Under the pieces are notes generated by a model, which was not told where the DNA came from, did not search any database, and saw only the letters and a program-made list of their open reading frames with translations. DNA of 64,000 bases from an uncultured Pseudomonadota bacterium (GTDB lineage: Bacteria; Pseudomonadota; Gammaproteobacteria; Steroidobacterales; Woeseiaceae): positions 434,001 to 498,000 of the forward strand of contig CAJXJW010000001.1 of the NCBI GenBank assembly GCA_913055625.1, in the 5' to 3' direction. Each line of letters opens with the position of its first letter. The first letter of the stretch is position 1. This document shows, one piece after another, positions 1 through 8,656 of this stretch. The translations under genes were made by a program, and so were the position numbers.

Positions 1-52
1 CGAGCAGGTCGAGCAGGCGGGCTCTCGCTTCGTTTCTTACCGGGCTGCTCAT
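1..52 (-). CDS. flgN: Probable FlgN flagellar chaperone, 5' end only
   Basis: Only the first 17 codons are in the window (MSSPVRNEARARLLDLL); the gene continues beyond position 1. It starts 15 bases after the flgM stop on the same strand. The name rests on position alone: flgA-flgM-flgN is the usual order in Gammaproteobacteria, and FlgN is the export chaperone for the hook-junction proteins FlgK and FlgL. The visible stretch is charged and looks helical, which fits, but is too short to prove identity. Confidence 0.55.
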   Translation of the reverse strand, partial: MSSPVRNEARARLLDLL

Positions 53-67
53 CGCGACCGGCCCGGC

Positions 68-397
68 TTACTTGCCGAGCTGGCGCTCGAAGCGCAGCAT
101 CGCGTCGGCGATGGAGGCGGCGTCGAGCTCGTACTCGCCGTTTTCGATGGCCGACCGGAGCTCGTCGACGCGCGCCTCGTCAATCGACGCCGCTGTGTCC
201 AGGGACGTCTCGAGGCGGGCGAGGAGCTTCGCGCGGCCGGTCAGCTCGACCGTATCGTGGGCGCCGGCCATACGATCAGCCCGCCCGTGCAGCGCAGTCC
301 GGTCCGGCGCGACCCGGTTGTCGGCCGTCGCTTCCGAGGCCTTCTTGCCGAGTTTCCCGATCGCGGCCTGGTCGACCGATCCAATTTTATTAGCCAT
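68..397 (-). CDS. flgM: Anti-sigma-28 factor FlgM
   Basis: A 109-residue cytoplasmic protein that would bind FliA (sigma-28) and hold late flagellar genes off until the hook is finished and FlgM is exported. The N-terminal half is polar and low in complexity, as in FlgM, which is disordered when free. The C-terminal half (about residues 50-109) carries the helical sigma-binding region, with the family-like stretches VELTGRAKLL and VDELRSAIENGEY. It follows flgA with an 11-base gap and has its own sigma-28 box inside the end of flgA, so FliA would drive its own antagonist. The fliA partner is at 35.6 kb. Confidence 0.93.
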   Translation of the reverse strand: MANKIGSVDQAAIGKLGKKASEATADNRVAPDRTALHGRADRMAGAHDTVELTGRAKLLARLETSLDTAASIDEARVDELRSAIENGEYELDAASIADAMLRFERQLGK

Positions 398-408
398 GCG
401 CTCAATTC

Positions 409-1260
409 TCAGTGTTTTGAGTTGCTGATCCCGGTATCGGCCATCGGGGCGGATACTTTAGGGTCCGGATTGCGAAATTCTCCCGTGGCTGGCATCAGTA
501 CCTCGACCAGCTCGCGGGAGCGGACGATGCCTTCGACGACACGCCCGGAATTGTGGTTCTCGACGCGAATGCGCTGGTTCAATGCCCCGTCCGCCAGGGC
601 CTTGCCGCTCATTCGGACCTGGATGCCGCTCACCTCGACCGCGAGCGTCACGCTCTGCCCGCGCCGCACGGCGATTTCCGCCTGCAGAAAGTGCGGCTCG
701 AGCACGCGACCGGCCAGGACGGAGGTCTTCAGGCGTTGCCCGACCAGGTCGTTCCGGCTGTTCACGTAGCCCGTCGCCCGGCCGGAGACGTCGCGGGTCT
801 CGGCGACCAGGTCGCCCTCGGCCAGCACGTGGCCGCGCGGCAGCGGCCGGCTGGCGACCCAGACGGACGTGCTAACCGTCATCTCGACCGGCACGTAGAC
901 TTTCCAGGGGCGGCTGCCGGGGCAGCGTACGCCGACGATCGTGCGGGCGCCGATGCGCGTACCGGGCCGCATGAAGCCTTCCAGGGGACGGTCGCAGGCC
1001 GCGAGCCGCAGGCGCTGATCGAAGCCCTGCGCCGACAGTCGCGTGTCGCCGGCATCGGGCGCTGACAGCCGTTCGCGCAGGTACTGTTCGGCCGCAGCAG
1101 AGATTGCCGCCGGGTCGTGCCAGTCGGCGGCGGTCGCCATGCCGGCCGCCAGCAGCAGGACCGCGAGTCGCGGCACGCGCCGGGCGAGCCCCGCGGTGTC
1201 GGGTTTGTGGCGGTCCCGCGGGGCCGCCGTCAAATAACTGACGAATCGTTCTCGATTCAC
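409..1260 (-). CDS. flgA: Flagellar P-ring assembly chaperone FlgA
   Basis: A 283-residue exported protein expected to help FlgI assemble into the periplasmic P-ring. A hydrophobic stretch near residues 29-45 (AVLLLAAGMATAA) is a signal peptide. It sits unusually far from the first Met, so a later start is possible, although no better-placed ATG is obvious. The C-terminal half carries the SAF-type domain of FlgA (for example RPLPRGHVLAEGDL, RVLEPHFLQ and VRRGQSVTL). The gene is divergent from flgB, and a perfect sigma-54 box on its own strand lies about 120 bases upstream. Its last 60 bases contain the sigma-28 promoter of flgM. Confidence 0.9.
   Translation of the reverse strand: MNRERFVSYLTAAPRDRHKPDTAGLARRVPRLAVLLLAAGMATAADWHDPAAISAAAEQYLRERLSAPDAGDTRLSAQGFDQRLRLAACDRPLEGFMRPGTRIGARTIVGVRCPGSRPWKVYVPVEMTVSTSVWVASRPLPRGHVLAEGDLVAETRDVSGRATGYVNSRNDLVGQRLKTSVLAGRVLEPHFLQAEIAVRRGQSVTLAVEVSGIQVRMSGKALADGALNQRIRVENHNSGRVVEGIVRSRELVEVLMPATGEFRNPDPKVSAPMADTGISNSKH
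435..460 (-). promoter_or_regulatory. Sigma-28 promoter for flgM, inside flgA
   Basis: Read on the minus strand this is TAAAG, 14 bases, then GCCGATA. It matches the FliA consensus TAAAGTTT-N11-GCCGATAA in both boxes and in spacing. It lies in the last codons of flgA and ends about 38 bases before the flgM start. Confidence 0.8.
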
Positions 1261-1379
1261 GCATCACCTTTTGTCGGTCAACCAGCGCACCGGACCGCGC
1301 GGACCCGCGGCCCGGTGCGCTTCGTAGTCGGTTCGGCAGCGCCGTGACACACCGCCAAACCGGTCCTCGAAAGAGATGA

Positions 1380-1395
1380 TGCAAATGCCGTGCCA
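1380..1395 (-). promoter_or_regulatory. Sigma-54 promoter for flgA(MN)
   Basis: On the minus strand the sequence is TGGCACG-GCAT-TTGCA, a perfect match to the sigma-54 -24/-12 consensus with the GG and GC correctly spaced. It faces flgA, leaving a leader of roughly 110 bases. Confidence 0.88.
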
Positions 1396-1442
1396 TGCGT
1401 GAAAGCGCTGCCAGGAAAGGGTGGCGCGGGGCATGGCAGCGT

Positions 1443-1462
1443 CTTGCCGCGGAAACGGCAAG
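1443..1462. repeat. Inverted repeat between divergent sigma-54 promoters
   Basis: CTTGCCG, six bases, CGGCAAG; a further TTGCCGCG copy follows at 1466-1473. It lies about 50 bases from the flgA box and 85 from the flgB box, a plausible distance for an activator site. It does not resemble a FleQ consensus I know, so the role is inferred from position. Confidence 0.4.
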
Positions 1463-1546
1463 GGTTTGCCGCGCGCAGACGGCGCGCCCTTGCGCCGCTA
1501 TCGGCCGGCCCCGCGAGAACTTTAGCGCGGCGTGGTGATGCAGGGT

Positions 1547-1562
1547 TGGCACGCGGATTGCA
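1547..1562 (+). promoter_or_regulatory. Sigma-54 promoter for flgB operon
   Basis: TGGCACG-CGGA-TTGCA is a perfect -24/-12 element. The transcript would start about 12 bases later, giving a leader of about 35 bases to the flgB ATG at 1609. It probably drives flgBCDEFGHIJ as one operon. Confidence 0.9.
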
Positions 1563-1608
1563 TTGGCTACGGCGAAGGCCACGCATTGGCCCTTCGGGAA
1601 AAGGACAC

Positions 1609-2007
1609 ATGAACCTGGAAGGACTGACACAACGGGAAGACATGTTGCGGTTTCGCGCGCAGCGCAACGAAGTGCTCGCGTCGAACATCGCGAATGCCGA
1701 CACGCCCGGCTACAAGGCGCGCGACCTCGCGTTCAGCGCGGCGCTGCGCGATGCCGAGGGCGCCGGTCCGGCCCTGTCCGGCAGCAATCGACTGCACCTC
1801 GATACGGGGCGCGCCCCGGAGCGGCTGACGACGCAGGACGCCCTGAAGTACCGCGTACCGATGCAGCCGGCGCTCGACGGCAACACGGTGGAGACCGACG
1901 TCGAGCAGGCTCAGTTCGCGGAGAACGCGCTGATGTACCGCGCGACGCTGGCGTTTATCGACAGCCAGATTCGCACGATCAAGTTTGCTATCAAGGGGGG
2001 TGACTGA
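1609..2007 (+). CDS. flgB: Flagellar proximal rod protein FlgB
   Basis: A 132-residue rod subunit at the base of the rod, next to FliE and the MS-ring. It starts MNLEGL, and the family signature NIANADTPGYKARD is near residues 27-40. The C-terminal helix ends in FAIKGGD. The start at 1609 is chosen because an AAAGGA ribosome site precedes it and the length suits the family; upstream in-frame codons lie in the promoter region. Its stop overlaps the flgC start (ATGA). It is the first gene of the rod-hook operon. Confidence 0.94.
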   Translation: MNLEGLTQREDMLRFRAQRNEVLASNIANADTPGYKARDLAFSAALRDAEGAGPALSGSNRLHLDTGRAPERLTTQDALKYRVPMQPALDGNTVETDVEQAQFAENALMYRATLAFIDSQIRTIKFAIKGGD

Positions 2008-2420
2008 TGTCACTGTTCAACGTCTTCGACACGGCCGGCAGCGCAATGAGCGCGCAAACCGTCCGCATGAACGTCACGTCGAGTAATCTCGCCAACGCCG
2101 GCAGCGTCAGCGGCAACCCCGACCGGGTCTACCGCGCCCGCCAGCCGGTGTTCTCATCGTTCAGCGACGCGCTGAACAGCCAGTCCGGCAGCGCCGGCGT
2201 GCGCCTCGAGCGCATCGTGGAAAGCAACGCGCCGCTCGCGACGCGTTACCAGCCGGACCACCCGGAGGCGAACTCGCACGGCTACGTGTACGTCTCGAAC
2301 GTCAACACGGTCGAGGAGATGGTCAACATGATCTCGGCGTCGCGTTCCTACAAGAACAACGTGGAGATCATCAATACGACCAAGGATCTCCTGACCCAGA
2401 CACTGTCGCTCGGGAGGTAG
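2007..2420 (+). CDS. flgC: Flagellar proximal rod protein FlgC
   Basis: A 137-residue rod protein. The N-terminus (MSLFNVFDTAGSAMSAQTVR) and the SSNLANAGS stretch match the rod family, and the C-terminus has the family helix MVNMISASRSYKNNVE. It is translationally coupled to flgB by the ATGA overlap, with a GGGGGG-containing ribosome site inside the end of flgB. Length is normal for FlgC (about 135-150). Confidence 0.95.
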   Translation: MSLFNVFDTAGSAMSAQTVRMNVTSSNLANAGSVSGNPDRVYRARQPVFSSFSDALNSQSGSAGVRLERIVESNAPLATRYQPDHPEANSHGYVYVSNVNTVEEMVNMISASRSYKNNVEIINTTKDLLTQTLSLGR

Positions 2421-2425
2421 GCATC

Positions 2426-3091
2426 GTGACGACACCGGTCAGTACAGACACATCCGCGCTATTCGGCACCCAGCCCGCGGCGGCCAGCCGGAGTGACCTG
2501 GGGCAGGAGGATTTCCTGACCCTGATGATCACCCAGTTCAAGAATCAGGACCCGTTCGAGCCCATGGACAACGGTGAATTCCTCGGGCAGCTCGCGCAGT
2601 TCAGTACCGTCAACGGCATTTCGTCGTTGAACAGTTCGTTTGAGGGCCTCTCGAGCGCGCTGCAGGACGAGCAGGCGCTGCAGGCGGCGAACCTGGTTGG
2701 CCGCAGCGTGCTCGCGGACACCGACGTCGCCTGGTTCGACGGCACTGCCGACATCGACGGCGCCATCGAGCTGGGCGCTACCGCCAGCAACGTCGAGATT
2801 GACATCGTCAACGCCAATGGCGAGCTCGTGAAGAAGCTGAGCCTCGGCGAACAATCGCCCGGAATCGTGAACTTCAGTTGGGACGGCCGCGACGCATCCG
2901 GCGATGTCGTCGACAACGGTCACTACCAGATGAACGCGCGCGTCCTGCGCGGCTCGAACGTCGAGTCGGTCGGCACCTACCTCAGGGCGGACGTGGAATC
3001 CGTCACGCTCGGGCGGCTCGGCCGCGGAATGACCCTCAACCTGGCAGGCGGCAGCACGCTGTCCCTGGCCGACGTACACCAGATCACCTAG
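2426..3091 (+). CDS. flgD: Flagellar hook cap/scaffold FlgD
   Basis: A 221-residue hook-capping protein that lets FlgE polymerise and is then replaced by FlgK. The N-terminal region has the family block DFLTLMITQFKNQDPFEPMD (about residues 30-49) followed by EFLGQLAQFSTV. The C-terminal half is the beta-rich FLG/Tudor-like region, with GIVNFSWDGRDASGD. It starts with GTG at 2426, five bases after the flgC stop, behind GGGAGG. Length is typical. Confidence 0.94.
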   Translation: MTTPVSTDTSALFGTQPAAASRSDLGQEDFLTLMITQFKNQDPFEPMDNGEFLGQLAQFSTVNGISSLNSSFEGLSSALQDEQALQAANLVGRSVLADTDVAWFDGTADIDGAIELGATASNVEIDIVNANGELVKKLSLGEQSPGIVNFSWDGRDASGDVVDNGHYQMNARVLRGSNVESVGTYLRADVESVTLGRLGRGMTLNLAGGSTLSLADVHQIT

Positions 3092-3102
3092 GAGATCACG
3101 AT

Positions 3103-4320
3103 ATGCCATTCACGATTGCACTCAGCGGGCTGAATGCCGCCTCGGCGGACCTCAGCGTCACCGCGAACAACGTCGCCAACGTCAATACCAACGGCTTCAA
3201 GGAGTCCCGCGCGCAGTTCGCGGAAGTCTTCGCCGTTGGCACGCAGAGCGTCAGCTCCAGCGCGGCCGGCAGCGGCGTCAAGCTGGCGGCGATTGCGCAG
3301 CAGTTCACGCAGGGCAACATCGATTTCACCGACAACGCGCTCGACCTCGCGATCGGTGGCGAAGGCTTTTTCGTGCTCAGCGACAACGGTGCCCGAAGCT
3401 ACACCCGTGCCGGCGCATTCGGCGTGGACAACAACGGTTACGTCGTCAACTCCCAGGGCGCGCGCCTGCAGGCTTACCCTTACGCGGGCGGCGGTCTGTT
3501 CAACACAGGCACGCCGAACGACCTGCAGCTCTCGACCGGCGCGAACCCGCCGTCGGCCACGACGCGGGCGACGCTCGGCATCAACCTGCCGGCTGATGCT
3601 TCCCCGCCGCCGAACGCGGTGTTCGACGCGACGGATCCGACGAGCTTCAACCACACGACGTCGGTCACGATCTACGACTCGCTGGGTGCGGCGCACACGG
3701 CTACCGTGTACTTCATCAAGGACGCCGCGCCGAACACGTGGAACACCGAGGTGCAGATTGACGGCAACCCGGTGGCCGGCGCGACGCAGATTACGTTTGC
3801 CGGCGACGGCAGCCTGCAGACGCCGGCCGGCGGGCAGATGGCGCTGGCGGCTTACAACCCGGGCACGGGTGCATCGGATATCTCGATGTCGATGGACTTC
3901 GCCGATGCAACGCAGTTCGGTGACAACTTCGGCGTGAACTCGCTGTCGCAGGACGGCTTCACCACCGGCCGGCTGACGGGTGTCAGCGTCGACGCCGAGG
4001 GCGTTGTGTTCGCGCGCTTCACGAACGGCCAGTCGACGTCGCTCGGCAAGCTCGCCATGGCGAACTTCGCGAACCCGCAGGGCCTGCAGCAGCTTGGCGA
4101 CACGGCCTGGGGCGAATCCTTCCAGTCCGGTGACGCGCTGCTCGGCGAGGCCGGCACGGCCTCGTTCGGCAGCATCCAGTCGGGCGCACTGGAAGCGTCC
4201 AACGTCGACCTTACCGCTCAGCTGGTCCAGATGATCACCGCGCAGCGCAACTTCCAGGCGAACGCACAGATGATCTCGACCGCCGACACCGTCACGCAGA
4301 CGGTCATCAACATCCGCTAG
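3103..4320 (+). CDS. flgE: Flagellar hook protein FlgE
   Basis: A 405-residue hook subunit. The N-terminus (MPFTIALSGLNAASADLSV) and NNVANVNTNGFKESR are the rod/hook family signature, and the C-terminal helix SNVDLTAQLVQMITAQRNFQ is diagnostic. The middle is the variable surface region. The start at 3103 follows TAGGAG and gives the family N-terminus; the frame is open further upstream but lies inside flgD. There are 40 bases to flgF with no recognisable promoter, so it is probably read with its neighbours. Confidence 0.95.
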   Translation: MPFTIALSGLNAASADLSVTANNVANVNTNGFKESRAQFAEVFAVGTQSVSSSAAGSGVKLAAIAQQFTQGNIDFTDNALDLAIGGEGFFVLSDNGARSYTRAGAFGVDNNGYVVNSQGARLQAYPYAGGGLFNTGTPNDLQLSTGANPPSATTRATLGINLPADASPPPNAVFDATDPTSFNHTTSVTIYDSLGAAHTATVYFIKDAAPNTWNTEVQIDGNPVAGATQITFAGDGSLQTPAGGQMALAAYNPGTGASDISMSMDFADATQFGDNFGVNSLSQDGFTTGRLTGVSVDAEGVVFARFTNGQSTSLGKLAMANFANPQGLQQLGDTAWGESFQSGDALLGEAGTASFGSIQSGALEASNVDLTAQLVQMITAQRNFQANAQMISTADTVTQTVINIR

Positions 4321-4360
4321 GCGCGATAGCGGCTGACGGCGGACTTCGAGGAACGAAGCG

Positions 4361-5101
4361 ATGGACAAGATGATCTACGTTGCGATGACCGGCGCAAAGC
4401 AGACGGAATACGCGCAGGCCATTAACAGCAACAATCTCGCCAACGCGTCGACGACCGGGTTTCGGGCGGATCTCCACGCATTCAGCTCGATCCCGGTCGA
4501 CGGGCCCGGCGTCGATTCCCGTGTGAACGCGGTGGTCGATTCCTACGGCACGGACTTCGCGCAGGGCGCCATCGAAAACACCGGCCGCAATCTCGACGTC
4601 GCGGTGCAGGGAGCGGGCTTCATCGCCGTCCAGTCGCCGTCGGGCGGGGAGGCCTATACGCGCGCCGGCGACTTGCGGGTCAGTGCCGGCGGCTTGCTCG
4701 AAACAGGCGCCGGACATCTCGTCATTGGCGACGGTGGTCCGGTCGCGATCCCGCCGAACGGCAGCCTGCTGATCGGATCGGATGGCACGATTTCGATCCA
4801 GCCGATCGGGCAGGGGCCCGAGACGCTCGCCGTCGTCGACCGCATCAAGCTCGTGAAACCGCCGATCCGGCTGCTGGAGAAGGACGACGACGGCCTACTG
4901 CACCTGCAGGGCGGTGCGACGGCCGACGCGGACGGCAGCGTGCGCGTGCAGTCCGGCGCCCTGGAACACAGCAACGTCAACGTCGCGCAGACGCTGGTCA
5001 ACATGATCGAACTGGCGCGGCAGTACGAAATGCAGGTCAACGTCATCAAGTCATCTGAGGAAAACGCCGACGCCGCCGCGCAAATGATGCGCATGAGCTG
5101 A
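4361..5101 (+). CDS. flgF: Flagellar proximal rod protein FlgF
   Basis: A 246-residue rod protein. [20 protein letters not shown] with [18 protein letters not shown] is the typical FlgF beginning, as opposed to FlgG, and the end ([20 protein letters not shown]) is the family C-terminal helix. Ribosome site GAGGAACGAAGCG precedes the ATG. It is followed 19 bases later by flgG, as in other rod operons. Confidence 0.94.
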   Translation: MDKMIYVAMTGAKQTEYAQAINSNNLANASTTGFRADLHAFSSIPVDGPGVDSRVNAVVDSYGTDFAQGAIENTGRNLDVAVQGAGFIAVQSPSGGEAYTRAGDLRVSAGGLLETGAGHLVIGDGGPVAIPPNGSLLIGSDGTISIQPIGQGPETLAVVDRIKLVKPPIRLLEKDDDGLLHLQGGATADADGSVRVQSGALEHSNVNVAQTLVNMIELARQYEMQVNVIKSSEENADAAAQMMRMS

Positions 5102-5120
5102 TGGCACGAGGAATACGTCC

Positions 5121-5906
5121 ATGAACCAAGCACTCTGGGTGGCCAAGACCGGCCTCGACGCACAACAGACACGCATGACCGTGGTGTCGAACAATCTCGC
5201 GAACGTGAACACGACTGGCTTCAAGCAGGGCCGCGCCGTGTTCGAGGACCTCCTGTACCAGAACGTCCGGCAGTCCGGCGGGCAGAGCTCGCAGGACACG
5301 ATGCTGCCGTCCGGTCTGAGCCTCGGCACCGGTGTGCGCGTCGTGGCAACGGAGAAGCTGTTCACGCAGGGCAGCGTTCTGCAGACGGGCAACTCGATGG
5401 ACGTCGCGATCAGCGGCCGGGGCTTCTTTCAGGTTCTGAAGCCCGATGGCGACATTGCCTACACCCGGGATGGGACGTTTCAGATCAACGACCAGGGCGA
5501 GATGGTCACGGCCAGCGGCTATGTCGTCCAGCCGGGCATCACGATTCCGGACGGGGCGCAGAGCATCACGATCGGCATGGACGGTACCGTCTCGGTCAAG
5601 TTGCCGGGGCAGGCAGCTCCGACCCAGGTCGGCACGCTGGAGACCGTCGACTTCATCAACCCGGTCGGCCTCCAGCCGGTCGGCGAGAATCTCTATCTCG
5701 AGACTGCGTCGAGCGGTACCGCACAGGCGGGCACGCCGGGATTGAACGGGCTCGGCTCGCTGATCCAGGGCGCGCTCGAGGGCTCGAATGTCAACGTCGT
5801 GTCCGAACTGGTGAACATGATCGAAACGCAGCGCGCCTACGAGATGAACTCGAAGGCCATCTCGACGAACGACCAGATGATGCAATACGTGAACAACAAC
5901 CTGTGA
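5121..5906 (+). CDS. flgG: Flagellar distal rod protein FlgG
   Basis: A 261-residue protein, near the normal length of about 260. [19 protein letters not shown] and [20 protein letters not shown] are the FlgG signature, and the C-terminus [20 protein letters not shown] is the conserved helix. FlgG forms the distal rod that crosses the P- and L-rings. The stop (TGA, 5904-5906) is 11 bases before the preferred flgH start. Confidence 0.96.
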   Translation: MNQALWVAKTGLDAQQTRMTVVSNNLANVNTTGFKQGRAVFEDLLYQNVRQSGGQSSQDTMLPSGLSLGTGVRVVATEKLFTQGSVLQTGNSMDVAISGRGFFQVLKPDGDIAYTRDGTFQINDQGEMVTASGYVVQPGITIPDGAQSITIGMDGTVSVKLPGQAAPTQVGTLETVDFINPVGLQPVGENLYLETASSGTAQAGTPGLNGLGSLIQGALEGSNVNVVSELVNMIETQRAYEMNSKAISTNDQMMQYVNNNL

Positions 5907-5917
5907 CGGGCTCAACG

Positions 5918-6589
5918 ATGAATGTAATCAAACGACTGCTCACGATCGGGCTCGCACTTTCGGCGGCCGCCTGCGCCACCGGGCCGGACACCGACAGCGT
6001 GTACAGCCCGCCGCCCGTGCCGCAGACCTACTACGTGCCGCCCACTGACGGCGCGATATTCCGGTCAGGAACGGAGATTCGGCTTTTCGAGGATCTCAAG
6101 GCCGGCCGCGTCGGCGATATCCTGACGGTTCGGCTCGTCGAGCGTACCGACGCGAGCAAGAATTCGCAGACCCAGACGTCGCGGTCGGCCAATGCCGACC
6201 TGGCGAATCCGGAAGTCTTCGGGCGGCCGATCACGCGCGGCGGCGTGCCCCTGCTCGGCGGCAGCCTGGATGGCTCGACGTCGTTCGACGGCAGCGGTGC
6301 CAGCAGCCAGAGCAACAGCCTGAGCGGCGACATCACGGTTACGGTCATCGACCGTCAGCCGAACGGCAATCTCGTGATCCAGGGCGAGAAGTGGGTGACG
6401 ATCAACCAGGGCCGCGAGTTCATCCGCGTCACCGGCGTCATCCGGCCGAACGACATCGAGACGGACAACTCGGTCCTCTCCACGCGCATCGCGAATGCGC
6501 AGATCGATTACAGTGCGAAGGGCGCGCTTGCGGACGCGAACCGCATGGGCCTCCTGAGCCGCTTCTTCAACTCCATCCTGTTCTTGTGA
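5918..6589 (+). CDS. flgH: Flagellar L-ring lipoprotein FlgH
   Basis: A 223-residue outer-membrane ring protein. [20 protein letters not shown] is a lipoprotein signal with a relaxed lipobox (AAAC, Cys19). Family motifs follow: [29 protein letters not shown] and ITVTVIDR. The end ([11 protein letters not shown]) matches FlgH. A GTG in frame at 5903 overlaps the flgG stop, but the ATG at 5918 gives the proper signal peptide. The L-ring works with FlgI as the bushing for the rod. Confidence 0.94.
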   Translation: MNVIKRLLTIGLALSAAACATGPDTDSVYSPPPVPQTYYVPPTDGAIFRSGTEIRLFEDLKAGRVGDILTVRLVERTDASKNSQTQTSRSANADLANPEVFGRPITRGGVPLLGGSLDGSTSFDGSGASSQSNSLSGDITVTVIDRQPNGNLVIQGEKWVTINQGREFIRVTGVIRPNDIETDNSVLSTRIANAQIDYSAKGALADANRMGLLSRFFNSILFL

Positions 6590-6606
6590 GCGGTGAGATG
6601 CAGACC

Positions 6607-7728
6607 ATGACCCGGCTTACCCGTCCCGTATGCGCGCTGCTGATTGCGGCGCTGACGTTCGCTTCGCCGCCGGCGACAGCCGAGCGTGTGAAAGACCTTG
6701 CCACCGTCGAGGGCGTGCGCGACAACCAGCTCGTGGGCTACGGCCTCGTCGTCGGCCTGAACGGGACGGGTGACCAGACCACGCAGACCCCGTTCACCGT
6801 GCAGAGCATCATCAACATGCTGACGCAGTTCGGCGTGACGATTCCGCCGGGCACGAACCTGCAGCTCAAGAACGTGGCCGCAGTGACGATCCAGGCGGAG
6901 CTGCCTGCGTTTGCGAAGCCGGGCCAGAAACTCGACGTCACGGTTGCTTCCATCGGCAACGCCAAGAGCCTGCGCGGCGGCAGCTTGCTGATGGCCCCGC
7001 TGCGGGGCGCGGACGGCAACGTCTACGCGGTCGCGCAGGGCAACCTCGTGGTCGGCGGTTTCGGCGCGTCCGGTTCGGACGGTTCGAGCATCACCGTCAA
7101 CATTCCGAGTGCCGGCCGGATTCCGAACGGTGCGATCGTCGAGCGCAAGGTCAGCAACGAATTCCTGACGCGCGAGTCCATCAGGCTCAACCTGCACACG
7201 CCCGATTTCACGACGTCGACGCGCCTCGCGCAGCAAATCAACGCGACGATGGGGCCCGGTACCGCGATTGCGATCGATTCGGTGTCGGTCGACGTGCGGG
7301 CACCGGCGGACCCCGCCCAGCGGACGAGCTACGTCGCGGCTCTCGAGAGCCTCGAAGTGGAGCCTGGCGAAGTACAGGCCAAGGTCATCGTCAATTCCCG
7401 CAGCGGCACGGTGGTGATCGGCGCGAACGTGCGCGTCATGCCGGCCGCCGTATCCCACGGCTCGCTCGTGGTCACGATCAGCGAGACGCCGTTCGTGAGC
7501 CAGCCGATCGCACCGTTCGGGCGGACCGGCCAGACCGTCGCCTCCAGCGATTCGCAGGTGTCGATCGATGATTCCGATTCGCGCATGTTCCTGTTCAAAC
7601 CCGGCACGAGTCTCGACGACATTGTGCAGGCGGTGAACCGTGTCGGCGCGGCGCCGGGCGACCTCGTGGCCATCCTCGAGGCGCTGAAGCAGGCAGGCGC
7701 GTTGCGTGCCGAACTCGTGATCATCTAG
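6607..7728 (+). CDS. flgI: Flagellar P-ring protein FlgI
   Basis: About 373 residues, close to the usual 365-370. An N-terminal signal peptide ([17 protein letters not shown], cleaved before ERVKDL) sends it to the periplasm, where it forms the P-ring. [20 protein letters not shown] and [13 protein letters not shown] are diagnostic. The ATG at 6607 is chosen because GGTGAG lies 9 bases upstream; an ATG at 6598 is also in frame but sits directly against that site. It is followed by flgJ after 18 bases. Confidence 0.94.
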   Translation: MTRLTRPVCALLIAALTFASPPATAERVKDLATVEGVRDNQLVGYGLVVGLNGTGDQTTQTPFTVQSIINMLTQFGVTIPPGTNLQLKNVAAVTIQAELPAFAKPGQKLDVTVASIGNAKSLRGGSLLMAPLRGADGNVYAVAQGNLVVGGFGASGSDGSSITVNIPSAGRIPNGAIVERKVSNEFLTRESIRLNLHTPDFTTSTRLAQQINATMGPGTAIAIDSVSVDVRAPADPAQRTSYVAALESLEVEPGEVQAKVIVNSRSGTVVIGANVRVMPAAVSHGSLVVTISETPFVSQPIAPFGRTGQTVASSDSQVSIDDSDSRMFLFKPGTSLDDIVQAVNRVGAAPGDLVAILEALKQAGALRAELVII

Positions 7729-7746
7729 TCAGGAGCACCCGAACCC

Positions 7747-8646
7747 ATGACCGGCATTGCGACCGACTTCACCCAGTTTGCCGAGCTGCGCTACGACGCG
7801 GACCGCAACGACCCTGCCGCATTGCGCGAGGTCGCGGGCCAATTCGAGGCACTGTTCCTGCAGACGATGCTGAAGTCGATGCGCGATGCGTCGCCGGAGG
7901 ATCCGCTGTTCGGCGACAGCGAGTCGCTGGATATGTACGAGGGCATGCTGGACCAGCAGCTCGCCCTGGAAATGGCCAGCGGCCGGGGCATCGGCCTGGC
8001 TGACGTGCTCGTTCGGCAGATGGGCGGAGACGACGCCGGTGCCGCGCGCCCCGTGTCATTCCGTCCGGAAGTCTACGCTGGACCCGGTTCGCCGGTTCGG
8101 CGGCCGGCTGCCGCAGGGGACGATCCCGCGCCGCGTTGGGACAGCCCCGAGAGTTTCGCCCGTGACCTGTGGCCACACGTCGAGCGCGTGGCGAAGCGCC
8201 TGAACGTTGCTCCGGTCGGCGTGCTGGCGCAGGCGGCGCTGGAGACCGGCTGGGGCCGGCACGTGCCGGCGGGCGAGGACGGTCGCAGCAGCCTGAACCT
8301 GTTCGGCATCAAGGCGGGCCAGTCCTGGGACGGTGACAGCGTGCAGAAGCGCACGCTCGAGTTCGACGGTGGCATCGCCCGGCAGGAGACCGCGCGCTTC
8401 CGCGCGTACCGGGATGTCGGCGAGAGTGTTGCGGACTACCTGAACCTGCTGGCGGACAACCCGCGATATGCCGCGGTGGTCGATCACGGAGACAACGTCG
8501 CCGGCTTCGCGTCGGCGCTGCAGGCGAGCGGTTACGCGACGGACCCGGCATACGCGGACAAGATTGCCCGCGTCGCCGGCAGCGAGACGATGGCCCGGGT
8601 GCTCGACGGCTTAAAGATTTCTCCTGCGGCGCCGATAGCGCACTGA
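7747..8646 (+). CDS. flgJ: Rod assembly protein/muramidase FlgJ
   Basis: A 299-residue bifunctional protein. The N-terminal domain (about residues 15-90, FEALFLQTMLKSMRDA and MYEGMLDQQLALEMA) is the rod cap. After a Pro-rich linker, the C-terminal half is a glucosaminidase-type domain with LAQAALETGWGRH; Glu166 is the likely catalytic residue. It opens the peptidoglycan for the rod. The last codons contain the sigma-28 promoter of flgK. Some bacteria have FlgJ without the enzyme domain; here it is complete. Confidence 0.93.
   Translation: MTGIATDFTQFAELRYDADRNDPAALREVAGQFEALFLQTMLKSMRDASPEDPLFGDSESLDMYEGMLDQQLALEMASGRGIGLADVLVRQMGGDDAGAARPVSFRPEVYAGPGSPVRRPAAAGDDPAPRWDSPESFARDLWPHVERVAKRLNVAPVGVLAQAALETGWGRHVPAGEDGRSSLNLFGIKAGQSWDGDSVQKRTLEFDGGIARQETARFRAYRDVGESVADYLNLLADNPRYAAVVDHGDNVAGFASALQASGYATDPAYADKIARVAGSETMARVLDGLKISPAAPIAH
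8612..8638 (+). promoter_or_regulatory. Sigma-28 promoter for flgKL, inside flgJ
   Basis: TAAAG, 14 bases, GCCGATAG: both boxes and the spacing match FliA promoters. It lies in the last 12 codons of flgJ, 18 bases before the flgK start, so flgKL could be boosted as late genes apart from the sigma-54 operon. Confidence 0.82.
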
Positions 8647-8656
8647 GGGCCCGAAA

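Larger units (their letters stand above)
1261..1608. other. Divergent flgA-flgB regulatory region
   Basis: A 348-base gap without a supported gene. It holds two divergent perfect sigma-54 boxes (1380-1395 minus, 1547-1562 plus) and a 7-base inverted repeat (1443-1462) between them. One enhancer region bound by FleQ could serve both promoters. A reading frame from 1390 runs through into flgB, but the flgB start is fixed by homology at 1609. Confidence 0.7.

Noticed and set aside
3238-3254. Sigma-54-like TTGGCACG in flgE
   Set aside because: No TTGC -12 box at the right spacing; it lies in the middle of a coding region.
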